Shown: one piece after another, positions 22,089 through 35,814 of the stretch
Numbering within the stretch: position 1 is the first letter of the stretch
Layout: the number at the start of each line of letters is the position of its first letter
Origin: Carnegiea gigantea
Lineage: Eukaryota; Streptophyta; Magnoliopsida; Caryophyllales; Cactaceae
Assembly (NCBI GenBank): GCA_029747015.1
Contig: JAKOGI010001939.1
Span: forward strand, 62,001 to 126,000
DNA length: 64,000 bases
Reading direction: 5' to 3'
Position numbers and translations under genes: made by a program
The notes under the pieces: model-generated
Seen by the model: the letters and a program-made list of their open reading frames with translations, nothing else
What the model was told of the DNA's origin: nothing
Databases searched by the model: none

Positions 22089-25000
22089 ATCAAAGATACG
22101 TTATAATGGATGTCAAATGACAAACAACGATGAATCTGCTTCCACTTCTCTTTCCAATTTCAACCCTTTTGGTTAGCCCCTCAAGTGAGACAGTGACAAT
22201 GCTGTGAAATAAAGACAAGGTGGGTCGAAGACTCATGCCAACTATTTTGGACGTACATTTTATTGAGGAGATCTAAATTTCTCTTTTCCTATGCTTTTAG
22301 GGCTCAGTATAATGTCTATGGCCCTCCCCCCCAAAAAAAAGAAAAATTGTCAATGGCAAAAGCAGTATAATTTGTATATTCTTACAATCACAAAATTGGT
22401 TTTTGACATGATCAAGCTTAGAGAGGCAGTTGGTCTTTCCCGCTATTATGGTGAAGTAACACTTTGATTTGGTTAAAAATAGAAACTAAAAAAAACGTGA
22501 GGGTAATGATTTCCTACTCATTTGGGATTTGGGTCGTCAAAAAAATTAATTAATCATAATTGTGGTCAGCCACTTCTTTTGACTTGCTTTTTGGTTCCAA
22601 ATTTAACCTAATCCATTCACGAGGACCCCTTTTTTGGTTAATTGATTGCATGATTCTGAAATGAAGTTTGATTTGAACATTTTCATTACAAAAAGTTGAA
22701 GAGATAGAGAGAGAAAATGTAAGAGGGAAGAGAAGAATAGCATGAAGTGCAGCCTAAGCAGACAGAGAATATAGAGATGACAAAAAAGGGGATGCATTTT
22801 CAAACAAAAAAGGTCAGAAAAAATCCATGTTAGTGGATTTCTTGCTGGTTGTGTCCCCCTTTTTCTCTATCTTTTCATCACCAATTATTTTGCCCCATTT
22901 TGATCTCTCATTCTCTTGAAGGGTGGTATACTATATCGGTAAATTATTGCATATTTCCAAGAGCATGCATTCCGATTACTACATTTATATATTTTTTTAA
23001 TATGTATTTGTTATACAGGCAGCTATTAATACATATTTTACTTACGTAACTTCTGGAAGTATATACTATCGGGTATATGATATTGGCTTCGTACTATATC
23101 ATAACGTAGGTAACTAAAATTTGTATATGCTATCACGCTTCATCTTTATAAACTATATATATTTTGATATGTCTATGTATACGTATAAATAGATAACGCG
23201 AGTCCTTCTAATCAAACTCAACACTAAGCTGTACAAAGTTTGACTTGGGTAAATTAAAAGTTCAAAATTACCTATACAACAGATAAATCTCTAGCTATTA
23301 AGAGGATCATAAGAAGTTTGAGAAGGGAGTTTAAAAGAAGAAAGCAATTCTAGATCCTTTTAAATGATAAGATACATATTGTTAGAAGTGATGGAGAATT
23401 ATGATATGTCCATTAACTATTTTTTAAAAATTTAATGGACCTTTTGTGAGGACTCAAACGAGAATTATATAATTGCTCTTATATGTATTTTGCCTTAGAT
23501 AATTTTATTTTTGTAATTTATACCGATGAATGATCGCAAATAAACCCCCCAAAAAGGGACAATACAAACAATATAATTCGTAGCAAATTAGACGTTAAAA
23601 TTAAACCTTCACCTGAAGAATCACCTGAGATAACGACAAGAGTCTGCCTTATTTTTCATCCAACACTAGTGATGGAGGGTCTCTTAAGTAACACTGTATA
23701 TAGTTGACTTTCAAAAGGCAAAGATTCTTAGCTTCAAAAATCCATGCTTCTATAGTGGAGTTGTGGTCTCGTTTCATATACGTCAAGTGTGGCGCTGTAA
23801 AAGAATCGAGTCGGCTCGATAAGTCCTCTGATTTGATTCAGATACCTATCGAACAGAACTTGAATATAGTAAGGTTCGACTTAGTTAAGCTCGTTTAGGT
23901 ATTTTGGATAGAAAATAACATATGTTTCATTAGTATACATATATTCTATGTCATTTTAGATGTTCATAGTATGTTCATATTAAAGCCTGTATTTCATAAG
24001 TTTTTTCTCTGAATTAGGGTTGTAGTATTTTAAAGTAAAGAATTTTTCAATAATTTCCAAATTAAATTGCATAAATACTTGAATTGTATATAAAATATAA
24101 AAAATTTACTGTGAAAGCTCGGGTTCAGCTCACTTAAAACTCGACTCGATCAAAAATCAGATCAAACTCGATATTTTTACAAGTTATGAAATAGGGTATG
24201 TAAATAAAAGCATCTATAATGATGTTCTCCTTGGCGACCCGAGCTCAGGAGTCAACTGTGTACTTTTATCCCTGATAAGTTTGTTGATTATTTATGACTA
24301 ATGATATTCCTTTATTTAGAACCAAGTCCGCGTCAAGTGGAACATCACAAACACTTGGAATATGCTCAAGCAAAGGCCCGGCATCTATGAGTTTTGGAAT
24401 TTCCACCTGATCACTAACTGCAGCAAATTAACTAATTAACGTTAATTTTAACGTTAGGAAAATAATTGTTGAGGAATTTAGTCTGTGATGCATGATTATT
24501 TTGCATATCTTAATATGTCATGAGCTCGTTAAAGTGTCATTAAAAAGTATTGTTAGAGGTCCACACGCAAACATTCAAGAGGAAAATAATTTTTTTTTTT
24601 TTGGGGGGGGGGGGAATATCTACACGTAGTGTATGCTCATAAATAGTCTTATAGAATGTTGAATGAAATTAAGTATGAAACCATCAATACTAGCTAGCAC
24701 TTTTGTTTGATATCATAAATAAATAAGTAAGTAAATAAATATTTTAATTAATTTGTCCCAATATTAACTTTGAATAAAGTGGAAGTCGAAATAAAATTTA
24801 TATACATCCTCTTAATTTTTATGTTTTCTTATACATTATATTGTATTAATTTTCAATCTATCAAGTGAAATTTTGAATATTTTATCAGAGTTATAGTAAT
24901 TAATTAATGAACAATTTTGTAGTAAGGGAAATGGGTAGTTATTTTAATTAGATAGGATGATAGAGTACGCAAAATGAAATGCATCAAAATCTCTTTTTTG

Positions 25001-26560
25001 AAGCTTATTAACGAATAAAATAAAAATTATTGAAAAAAAGGTGAGTAAATGAGTAATAGTTTGCATTAGCCTTCCTAATTACCTAATCATGTGTGTAATT
25101 GCACTAATTAGTAGTGGACCCATTGGCGCGCGTAATTATGGTGGGAAAGGTAAATTAGCGGGAAGTAAATATTGTATGTTTGGATGCAGTCAAAAGAGGA
25201 GTGGTACAAGGTGGCTAGGTAGGGTCCATACTCCGCATTGCATGATAGACGAGCATGCACAACTGATTGTGCGTGTCACTACCCCATCCTTCTCGCGTGC
25301 AGATCAGGTGACCAGATCGATGATGAGATGATTGTGCCCCATTGATAAGATTTCAACGTTGGTTAGGCCCCCCATCATCATTTGATTTTTAGCTGCTTCC
25401 GCGTACTTACCTTCCGATCTGCATACGTGTTTTGGGCCCAGCACTACCTCTTGTCTTCTCTAGTCATCTTAATTGTCTGTTTTCTTTTAATTCTTGCTTT
25501 GAGTTATGATAATTACATGCTATTAATACAAAGAGACATACTTAGTTAACAAAGCAACTGAAATGAAGTGTTCATCTATTCGGTAAAATTGAGTTTTAAA
25601 TATATTATGTCCGAGGTTCGACTATTCCCTAATTTTCTTTCTTTATATTGTAATCGTATATTTTGTGTTGTATATACCATCCTCTGAGATTCATTTGAAC
25701 CCAAGGGAAAAAAAGGAAAACTAAACAAACCATAGAATAATATTCAAGACAATTTAATTTGCATCCTGATATTATAAATTTGAGTCTCGTTAAAAGAGTC
25801 TATGGATATGTTTAGTTTTACAAGAACGAGCCTTTGCTCCTAAACCCTCCCCACTAATAGCTTAGAATGGATTCGCTAGGTAAAAGGATAAAAGTAGAGG
25901 ACAATGTAAAATTTAGTATCTTAGTCCGAATATGATACTAAACCTACCAGTACTCGGAAATTTTTTTAAAAATTGTCTAACTTTAATGGGATGAAAACTT
26001 TATTCTTCAATTAGGGATTCAAGTAAATTATTATAAAAATTGTAAATAAAAAGTTATTAATATTGCTTTGGGAAGAAAAACGTTAAGAATTTGGGGATAA
26101 AGTTGGGCAAATTTTGGAACCTTGAAAATGTAAATAGAAAAAACAGGATGGTATGATAATGTGATAAGAGAACTTTACTGTATTGCAGGCGGAGAGAATG
26201 TTGGAATTCCGAGGGCCTTCAGCAGAAACCTGTCTGACAACAAAATAACTTGACCCAAAATCCAAGGTTAGTCAAGATTTTACTTGAAATTTCCTCTAAA
26301 TTATGGCTAACAGTTAGCATCTACATTCGCTTTCTTTCATTTTTTTTTATTTTGTTAAAAAAAAAAAAAACTCTCAAAATAACACCCATTCCAAAGGAAT
26401 AAAATCAAACGCATGATTCAAGCAATTACCTTTTTTCCCTTACCACCCCCACCACCTTTTGCAATTATCAAGAAGAAAAATTGGTTAAATTATCGATATC
26501 TTTATTCTAATAAAGATATTCTCTCCATTGTAGTTTGCTTTCTTAGGCAGCCAGTGAGAG
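22089..26560. other. 4.4-kb gene-free interval
   Basis: No gene supported. Parts between 23780 and 24180 carry repeated GAGTCGGCTCG/CTCGACTCGAT words in both orientations, as in old DNA transposons, but ends could not be fixed. A 12-base G run lies at 24603-24614. The frame at 25089-25331 has no recognisable domain. The right end is the probable promoter of the receptor kinase. Confidence 0.4.
24324..24404. repeat. 81-bp dispersed repeat, copy 2
   Basis: Second copy of the 17714-17798 sequence: AAGTCCGCGTCAAGTGGAAC through GGAATTTCC in the same orientation, 6.6 kb away. Both flanks differ. Confidence 0.75.
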
Positions 26561-26837
26561 CCATGTTAGATGCTGGCTCTTTCTCTCTCATCCCCCCAAA
26601 ACCTCTTTTTCTCAGATGGGGCCTGACATGGTGTGTCAGAAGTATGCTGGGAAGCACAAGGGAAAGAGATAGAGATTGCACTATTTGCCTCCCCTTTGAT
26701 GTGAACTTTTCATAAGAGTTGGCCAAACCCATTTTTTGGATTCTTCCTATTTGCACCCCTCCCTGCTGCAAAACTGGGTTTTAGGTGCTTGTTTACCACG
26801 TGTTCGACGAATTGCCTCGGTGGAATTGTGGTTCAGG

Positions 26838-29800
26838 ATGAGAGAAGCTCAGCTGGGGTTTTTCTTGGCATTTTTCTGCCTATGGAATTGTTCTCTGGGT
26901 TGGCTTTCACCTGATGGTGTCAATTACGAAGGTACACAAGTCATTCTTTGACATGGGTAATCATCATTTTTTTTGGTTGTTGGCAATGGGTTATGTTATG
27001 CTTAATGGTTTGCTTTGAATTTTGGTTCAGTTCAAGCACTGATGGATATTAAAGAGGCTCTGAGAGACCCACATGGTGTTCTTGATAATTGGGATGCAAA
27101 TGCTGTGGATCCATGCAGTTGGGCAATGGTTACATGTTCCCAGGACCAAGTTGTTAATCTGTATGTTATTCTAAGCACCATCAACCTTCCTCGTGCTCTA
27201 CTTTATATAGATGTAGAAGTTGATCAGAACGATGGATTTAGTGCTAGTTATAGTTCATCTAACGCTGAATGTCCAATTCATATCAGCGGGATTCCAAGCC
27301 AGGGCTTACATGGCACACTTTCCCCAAGTATTGGGAACTTGACAAGTCTCCAGACTGTGTAAGTTGATCTCAAGCATTGATAATAAGAGAGACAGAGAGA
27401 ATTTTTGTATGCCTAATACAAGTATTAATTGTTGACAGACTTCTACAGAGTAACAACATAACAGGGCCAATTCCAGCTGAGCTAGGAAAGTTGTCGAAGC
27501 TGCAAACAATTGACCTTTCAGACAATTTGTTCACAGGGGAAATTCCCACTTCTCTATCTCATTTGAAGAACCTCCATTACTTGTAAATAATCATGGAGAA
27601 ACTTGTACAAGTTATCTGTTGAATTCTGAAGCCGTTATAGTGTTCGTCACAATAAGACTAACGGGGTTTCTTTTCTGAGCAGGAGGCTTAACAACAACAG
27701 TCTTTCTGGTCCAATTCCCCTATCCTTGGCCAACATGACCCAGCTCGCATTCATGTATTCTTCTAGCTACCTTCTTGTTCCTTCGAAATTGGTCTTCTAT
27801 TTTCCCCAATCAAATAGGTTTATAACAGTAGGATTCCTTTTGTCTCGTGATCTTTTAGAGACTTATCTTATAATAATTTGAGTGGTCCTGTTCCAAGATT
27901 CCAAGCAAAGACCTTCAGGTGAGTGTCGCTTCTGATGCCTATGACTCATCCCTGCTCTTTCTCTGTGTCTCCCTCTTTGGTTTCTTTTTTCCCCCCCGTG
28001 CCGTTCATTTGCACAAGTCCTCGATGCAGTGTTGTAGGAAATCCTCGAATATGCGCCACAGTGAGTGAGAAAGATTGCTATGGAGTGGCCCAACTGCCAC
28101 TTTCTTTTGATGTAAACATTACTGATAGTAAGTGCTGACATTTAGATTTAGTCTTATAGTCAAAATAGTTATGGAGTTTCAAGTCTGCATTTCTTTCTTT
28201 CCACGGGCAAAGAAAATCGAGCATATACTAATTATGATATGAATTTTCCATGGTGTGAAGGTTCTGAGCCTCCTCGAAGACCTAAAGGTCACATAAAACT
28301 CGCCTTGGCATTTGGTTCAAGTCTAGCTTGCATTTGCACGCTTGCTTTTGGGTTTGGGTTCCTTGCATGGTGGAGATACAAGTGTGGTCAGCAAGTATTC
28401 TTCGATGTAAATGGTAAGAAAAGCTCAGACACCATTACATGAAGATTTTGCCCATGACCGTCGATACTATAACTCATTTTTCATTTACGGTACATTCTTT
28501 TGCATCAGAACAACACACTGAGGAAGTCTTCCGCGGAAATTTGAAGAGATTCCAGTTCAGGGAACTTCAAAGTGCAACAAACAACTTCAGTAGCAAAAAC
28601 ATACTGGGAAAGGGTGGGTTCGGAATTGTGTACAAAGGGTGCCTTCCAGATAGGACTGTTGTGGCAGTGAAGAGACTTAAGGATGGAAATGCCATTGGTG
28701 GGGAGATTCAATTCCAGACTGAAGTTGAGATGATTAGCTTGGCTGTTCACAGAAACCTTCTACGTCTGTATGGCTTTTGCATGACGACAACTGAAAGGCT
28801 TTTGGTCTACCCTTACATGTCCAATGGGAGTGTTGCTTCTCGTCTCAAAGGTACAGATAACCAAGTCTTTGCTCAGTCATGTAAGCAATCATTCAATTCA
28901 AACCACAGCTCACACCGCCTTCCACATCTACCTATTTTCCTGTTATGAGTAGATGCATTGGTTTTCCTCACTCATTACTGAGAAATTTGCATGTTTCTCG
29001 CCTAAAGTAAAGTGCTATTGTCTATGCTCATCTCAAAGGATCTAGTATTTGACATGGGCAAGTAGAGATGGAACAGAAAGCTAGAGTAACGTAGCTATAG
29101 AACATAGGAAAATATTATCACTTAAGCACAAAACAATACATTGCATTTTATGGTTGCCGAGTTATGAAGAGTACGCTAATTCCATTCACATCGTCTTCTG
29201 TCATAGCAAAGCCGCCTCTAGACTGGGCTACCAGAAAACGAATTGCATTGGGAGCAGCTAGGGGTCTGTTGTACCTTCATGAGCAGTGTGATCCTAAGAT
29301 AATCCATAGGGATGTTAAGGCTGCAAATATTTTGCTTGATGATTACTGTGAGGCTGTAGTTGGAGATCTCGGCTTGGCAAAGCTTTTGGACCACGAGGAC
29401 TCGCATGTCACTACAGCTGTTCGTGGCACTGTGGGTCATATAGCCCCTGAATATCTCTCAACAGGGCAGTCTTCAGAGAAGACTGATGTTTTTGGATTTG
29501 GGATCCTCCTACTTGAGTTGATCACTGGCCAGAAAGCATTAGACTTTGGGAAAGCAGCGAACCAGAAAGGAGTTATGCTGGACTGGGTAAGCATTTCTAG
29601 GACTCACTATTAAGTCACTGGGATTCAACTGATTTTCCATAAACTCCGTCATTCCACATGTTCTGACCAATGAAGAGCAGTCAGAACACTGATCCCAGAG
29701 AGCTGGTTTTTTCCTGCCAAACCCCTTTGTATTTGTCTAAACTCTGCAATTCTTTTGGCAAATCTCTTTGTAGGTGAAGAAAATCCACCAAGAAAAGAAG

Positions 29801-30094
29801 CTAGAAATGTTGGTAGACAAGGACTTGAAGAATGATTATGATCGAATTGAGCTAGAGGAAATGGTACAAGTAGCTCTGTTATGTACACAATTCCTTCCTA
29901 GCAAGAGACCAAAGATGTCAGAAGTGGTGAGGATGCTTGAAGGAGATGGCCTCGCAGAGAAATGGGAAGCTTCTCAAAGAGCTGACTCGACGAGGAGCCG
30001 AGCAAACGAATTCTCATCGTCAGAGAGATACTCTGATCTGACTGATGATTCTTCATTGCTTGTCCAAGCAATGGAGCTCTCTGGACCAAGATAG
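26838..30094 (+). CDS. LRR receptor-like kinase, NIK1/NIK2 type (subfamily II)
   Basis: Eleven exons in the standard SERK/NIK pattern: 26838-26931, 27031-27160, 27287-27358, 27439-27582, 27683-27754, 27859-27918, 28030-28127, 28213-28413, 28509-28850, 29207-29586, 29774-30094. They give 637 residues. Order: signal peptide (1-21), LRRNT with DPCSW, about five LRRs in 72-base exon modules, a transmembrane helix near 253-277, then the kinase. The kinase has G-loop GKGGFGIV (324-331), VAVK Lys345, HRD Asp440 and APE. It ends AMELSGPR, the NIK signature. NIK proteins are plasma-membrane kinases linked to antiviral translational control and immune signalling. Activation-loop TTAVRGT (Thr473, 474, 479) matches the NIK1 sites Thr468/469/474. 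Odd: the DFG motif reads DLG (Leu459). An in-frame upstream ATG at 26736 is rejected because Met 26838 begins the signal peptide. Confidence 0.95.
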
Positions 30095-31137
30095 CACTTA
30101 GTTCTTAATACAAGTGATCAAATGAACAAGCATTGGGAGAATTCAGCAAGATTCTGCAGTTCCTTTTTTTTGCCTTTAAATCCTGTAATTCTGTGTTTTC
30201 TTTCCTTTTAAAATTTATATATTATGTGTAATCATATACAGAGTCATTTCGAAGGCTGTAATTCTTCAGCCACGGGTTGAAATGGGTGCAACATAAGAGC
30301 TTTATAACCATGAGGCTTTCTGTACTATGGAGTAATATCTCGTGCACTTGGTGCTGTAACTCGGTGGTTTCAAAAGTTGTCATGGTAGGTGCAAAAAATT
30401 GTCTCCTCGAAGTACATCAGAAGTGAAAATAGTTGTGCTTCAGGTGCTCTTATGGTGTACTAACGATACTTGTGAAGAGGTTCACCGCAAGCCCACCTAT
30501 CTGAAGATTGCAACAAGTTGCCTACTTAATTTTGCAAATTCTTAAGAGAAACTGACTCGCTTAAGTGAAATTGACTAATAAGATACCATAGTTCTCGAAC
30601 TTGAGGGATTGCAGAGAGCTTAACTAAAGATTTTCTCAAAGTCCCTGTTGATTGTGGGTCTCAACATATCTCCCAAGTGAGGCAATCTCTCATAATACTA
30701 CGTTCCCTTCCTTTCACAGTGAACTACATCAAATAGAATTTGCCATGTGCCAACAGAAGCAAATTTACCAACGACCTAACTGCTAATTTCTTAGGAATCA
30801 GATTCAAAGCACCCGTTCACTCTGGACCTAAAACTGATGAACACTCCAAAGGGTTGGGAAGACCAACCCCTCGCACAGCAAGGATCCACTGCCAAACAGG
30901 CATCTCATTTGACACAGGTTCTTCACACTGTCTGCTTAAGCAAGCAATTAGAAAAACATATCTGAATAACGACCCAATATACACATATACGTTTATATTT
31001 CAGGTCCTCTTAGCGAGCCATGCCTTTTCCGTCAGATCAATAAACATGATTATAAAAATTCATTTATGACATTTTTGCAAAGAATGATTCAAAGGTCTTC
31101 CTGCTCTAATGAAATGAGTTCTAAACATTTACAATGG
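30095..31137. other. NIK-like 3' region and intergenic
   Basis: 3' untranslated sequence with several AATATT/ATATAT signals followed by DNA with no gene. It separates two convergent genes, so it should hold both polyadenylation regions. Confidence 0.45.
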
Positions 31138-32827
31138 CTACTCTTGGATGAATATGATTTCAGCTAGAGGAGAGGCCCTTCGAAATCTTACCAATTCCAC
31201 CAACATATTCAGTCTTCGCTCTGTAACATACATGCAAGGCGCTATACATATCTTCTCCAAGGCCGAAGAGTTTCCCAGTAAAAACTTGATTAATTCCATT
31301 TCATGTGGCACCCCGTACATATCTGTCATTGTCACAGTTTTCAGCCGTTTGAATGTGCAGTCTGAAGGGCATTCAGTCTCCCAGAAGTACGAGTTGGGTG
31401 TTTCTAGAGTAACCATCGTATTCTGCGAACCCTATGGGGAAACACAATAAACCATAAATACATAAGCAAAATCTTCAGCTCATTCTCTGATAGGAATAAG
31501 CACAAAACATATCATTGTGGGAATGTAACTAATAACATGGGTCTAGGTGTAGGACTTGGCCATTTTCTGGGAAATCTGTTCCCCTCTAAGATAAAGCTCA
31601 AGTCTGTGCTCATGTTCGAGTATCAAATGTGCAAAACAGCTAGTTAAGGGTAAATGCAGAGTGCCAATGACATAGATTTCAGTAAACATGTATACTATCA
31701 ATGGTACTTACAGAGATATGAAGCTCCTGCAAATTTGGGGAGTTTATAATCAACCGGAGGACAACTAGTATTTCTTTTATATCTTCAAAGCTAACTTGAT
31801 ATAACTCGATAATCTTTAAACGACCATATATCAGGGGTGGTTTCCACTGGTCAATACCAATGCTTAAGTACTGCACATGAGAAAGGGCACGTAAATAAGA
31901 ATCCAGCTAAATCATGCCCAAAACCCCAAATAATACCCGAAAGAGGGAAAAACAAAGGCCAACTCAGTTTGTTGGCTCCATAGTTCTTAGCAGACATAAA
32001 CAGCATATTACCTTTGTGAAGTAAACATGTCCAATAAGTCTTTCGAGATGAGGCACGCCACCAAGAAACTTGACAAAATTGCAACCCGAGCTTTGTTCAA
32101 AATGTTCTTGGATTTCATCCGTATTCATATACAGAGTGATAGACATGACTTGCAAAAGTGGGGTATCCTCTAAGCATAATTCCTTGAACTCACCTTCCAA
32201 ACATAAAAACTTGAGATTAGGCGCATTTATGTTCAGGTCCAGACCATCGTAGTATAACAATGTTAAATTCTCAAGAAGTGGGCAGCTAGAGATTAGGCTT
32301 TCAATTGCTTCGGGTGCCACCAAAACTTGCTGAAGGTTCAAGGTCTTCAAGCAGCAGAATCCTCTGAAGCCAGGTGGGGGGTCCAATTCACACCGAGACA
32401 GCTCCAAATGAGTTAACGTTTTGCAAGAAAATAGACAAGATGGGACCCTAAACCACTCCCCTTCACCCAGTTCAAGGGAGAGCTCCGTGACATCGTTCCT
32501 CGAGAGGAAAAGTATCCATTGATCAATATCTGCACAACCCTGCAGGACTAAAGACCGAACCTTGAACTTATGGATTGGCCCGTTGTGAAGCAGAAGGGCA
32601 TGGGTAATGAATTTTATTAGCCTAGTTTCAACTATTGCCTTGTCTGGTGAAAACTTGACACATTTGTCATCAAAAACAAGTTGAGGAACTCTTGCCCATC
32701 TGTATCGCCATTTGGTTGATAGTACACTCGTTCTAATGGCATCCCTTATTGGTAGCAACGTAAGAATACCTTCAATGGCGCTCAAGGGCAAATCGCTAAG
32801 CAAATCAGGGGCTGAGGCATTTTCCAT
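31138..32827 (-). CDS. F-box/LRR/FBD protein, At1g13570-like (copy A)
   Basis: Three exons on the minus strand: 32827-32012 (272 codons), 31870-31712 (53 codons), 31422-31138 (94 codons plus TAG), all phase 0. They give 419 residues. The F-box lies at the N terminus (DLLSDLPLSAIEGILTLLPI, then STKWRYRWA). Leucine-rich repeats follow (LSRCELDPPPGF, LKTLNL, NLTLLYY), and then an FBD-like C terminus (MELIKFLLGNSSALEKI, RFRRASPLAEI). Such proteins act as substrate receptors of SCF ubiquitin ligases, binding SKP1 through the F-box; the target is unknown. I chose Met 32827 because it directly precedes the F-box; an in-frame ATG at 32884 would add 19 residues. Same architecture and exon lengths as the gene at 47.0-48.7 kb. 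Confidence 0.9.
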
Positions 32828-33769
32828 ATACACCAAATTCAGTATTGACAATAACCCTAACCACAAAGATTGAGAACAACCCAACCATCAGAAATTAAAG
32901 GCCACAAATTCATCACATCAGCACAAAATAAAAGCAAACATGCCAAAAACATTAAAAAATGCAATCTTGGCAGGAACCCTTTTCTCTAAAATTGAAGAAT
33001 GGCCCATCAAACTTCATGAGCACAATCAACGAGCGCAAAATCAAAGATAAATGTGCAGCATTTGAGTTCTGATACGAACCGCAGACAATATTGAATCCCT
33101 AAAATTCAGAAATTAAGCCCCGATACTAAGCCAATTAATTAGGTCAAAATTTTAATTTTTCTTCTACGAATTACTCAGATTAGTCTCATAATCAGGAAGG
33201 AGAAAATGTAGGTTTGTAATCCACAACAGAGATCAAACAAGAATGAATTAGACCAGGCAATCACATCAAGGATCACTCATAACAAAATTCGATAATGTGC
33301 AAAATGTACCGTTAATTGAATATTGGAATAGGAAATGCGAGCATCAGAACGAGAAGTTTGCTTCGATGGTGAGGAGTTCTCTCGGATCACCTGAACTTTG
33401 TCAAAGCGACTCCAAGTGACTTCTGGGTGAAGTAGGGGGTGAGGAAGCTCTGGAGTCCGGGAATTTTCTGATTAAAAAAAAATCGACATTGATATGTAGA
33501 AGCGGTTAATGATTAATTCATAAAGGAGTACAGCTTTTCATTATACACTTTGCACGTTCACAAAATTTGAATTCGCGGAAAATAAATATCAAATCACATA
33601 ATTTAATTTATATTTATTTAAAATATAAATCAATACATCAACAAACTCATTTAGCATGTCATCAAAAAATCAAATTGGCATGATCATAACGGCGAAAGTG
33701 GGAGGGGTGGGAAAAAAAGATTATGTAATGCCATACTCATCTAAGAAATACTAGTGTTGGGTAATAGGT
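32828..33769. other. Leader and promoter side of F-box/FBD copy A
   Basis: Minus-strand upstream region. A leader exon ending at a donor near 33310 (AACG/GTACAT) with a leader intron is possible but not proven. No other gene. Confidence 0.35.
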
Positions 33770-34335
33770 TATGTCGGGTTAGGTTTATATTTGTGTCAAA
33801 TTTAACGGGTTGATAATTGTTCAACCTGAACCTAATGCATTTATTAAACGGGTTAAAAAATCTTGACCTGTACCTATTTATTAATTTTTAAATGGGTTGA
33901 CCCGCTTAACCAGTTAAAGATCAATAGGTAGAGTTCAGTCGCCCAATTGCCCATTTACTAATTCGATATTTTTAACTAATATGTAATTACATGGCGTTAA
34001 AAATTAAGTTTACATATCATATTGAACAATTACTCTCTAAAACTGCCCCGATTCATCAGAACTCACTTTTTTATAATTTTTTTATTCTTAATTATCTAAT
34101 AAAAAGGTAAACAGATAAATGACAAATGAAAAAAAAAGGTTGACTTGTTTAACGCAATTAATTAAATAGGTTAGATAGGTACTTTTTCGTATTGAGAATC
34201 TCGACCTAAACCTAACCCATTTAATTAAATAAGTTGAACATGTCAACCCATTTAATTAAATGGATTGAAAATTTATATCTAATCCTATTTAACTTCATGT
34301 CGATTTCGGATCGGTGATCGTGTCGGGTCAGCTTT
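33770..34335. repeat. GGGTTA/TAACCC-rich repeat, probable old transposon
   Basis: Repeated words such as ACGGGTTGA, GGGTTGACCCG and TTAATTAAATAGGTT in both orientations. Near-identical TGTCGGGTTAGGTTT and TGTCGGGTCAGCTTT mark the two ends. Similar text is common in plant genomes as non-autonomous transposons, but I cannot assign a family. Confidence 0.4.
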
Positions 34336-34914
34336 CTCTAGTTCTAAGAAATACTAATACAGGTCTGTTCAAGTAATTTGACACTGATTCTCCTCAAGCA
34401 AGATATTAGATTCGAGTCTCGTGAATGGAGAAAATTTGTGATGAGAGAGCTCTACCTCTTATTGGGCCAATAATAGTTCGAATCCATTAAGCAATGAAGT
34501 TTGTCAAAACAATAAAGTGAACGTGCCGAAACATTAACAATTAACGGTACATTGGTTGGGTAACATTTAGTAAAGTCATTGGTTGTGTAATAAGTCACCA
34601 ATATCAAATAATAAAACCTCGAAAAAAAAAAAATCAACCTTAGTGAGCATACTGAGATATGAAATAGAACTACAAATAATTCAGTAGAATTTTTTTTATA
34701 TATTTAATTTAATTTAATTTTTCTCTCACTTCCAACATCATCACAGTTGTAGTTTTTATATTTAAAAAATTTAAAAATATCACTATGTAGACACTATATA
34801 ATAAGAGGATATCCATAACTTTGTAAACCTATTTTACGGATGTTCACATATACTAATATGTCTCCTTCAAAATAATATAGTAGAATTTTTTTTAGGGTAG
34901 GGGTGTCCATCAAA
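34336..34914. other. Gene-free AT-rich interval
   Basis: No coding region or structured element recognised. Confidence 0.4.
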
Positions 34915-35444
34915 TAGATCCGCCCTTGATCCGGCGAGTAGTTGTGAAAGGCTCTAGCATTGGTCAGAAGCTATCGGGATGTGGCGGAGAAAGCTGATAC
35001 ATTGTCCGGAGGTTCATCCGACGGTGTACGCACCTCCCACCATCTGGTTGGGGTGTGCAAACTTAGCTTTGATGAAGAGAGCTGGAGATTCGTCCTGGAG
35101 GTGGGGGGTTTTTTTTTCTTCGAAATTATCAAGGTGACGTGCTGCTTGGTAGAGGTAACAAGGGATTGGTTTTGCTGATACTGAGGTTGAGGAGGAGAGA
35201 ACAGTTCTTGTTCCACTTTAATGCTGTCTTCAGCTAATTCAGAGGTTGAGAGCTAAGAATATCTAAGATAACTTTGTGTGTCTTATTTGTTTAGGATATA
35301 TATTCTCTCTTTTCTTGGTCTTATGTTAAGAGGGAAGAGAATAAAGTTGCCCATGAATTAACTCATTGGTAACTATATAAAAGCATCTTATCGATTCTAA
35401 TATGATATAGCTCCCCCTTCTTTTTCCTATCAAAAAGAAAGAAA
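34915..35444 (+). mobile_element. L1-type LINE 3' fragment (RNase H remnant)
   Basis: Degenerate frames read GVCKLSFDEESW near the left, comparable to CKLNFDAA in the L1 at 54 kb. Further right VKREENKVAHELTHW is comparable to IRRDGNKVAHALAHL. Both are hallmarks of the C-terminal RNase H domain of plant L1 elements. The fragment ends with an AT-rich tail and CAAAAAGAAAGAAAG. Left boundary uncertain. Confidence 0.55.
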
Positions 35445-35814
35445 GATGGAAAGATGGATAGAAACAATTAGCAGCCAAATGTTTGTTGAATATTGATTCA
35501 AAAATACAGTTGCTGTTTTCAGGAGCATTTGTTGCATTTTCAGTTAATGAGTATTAGGATTCTACTTTCCAGTGGTTCAGTCAGTTGGGATTTATTTCAG
35601 ATTTTTCTGTTAGTGTAGATGATGGGTAGTTATTTTCTCTTAGGAGTAGAATTATATATGGTGGATTATATGTGGGCCATGGACATATGTTGCTGAAGAT
35701 GTATGAAATTGCAGAATCTTGAGTTGTTTTTTTCCTCATCTTTTGCCTCTCAATATTTCTTGACATATTATTTTTCTCATTTATTTTCCCTCCTTCACTG
35801 CAACAAGATTGGCA

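Noticed and set aside
26736..26837. N-terminal extension of the receptor kinase from ATG 26736
   Set aside because: In frame, but it would bury the hydrophobic signal peptide that starts at Met 26838; NIK proteins begin at the signal peptide.
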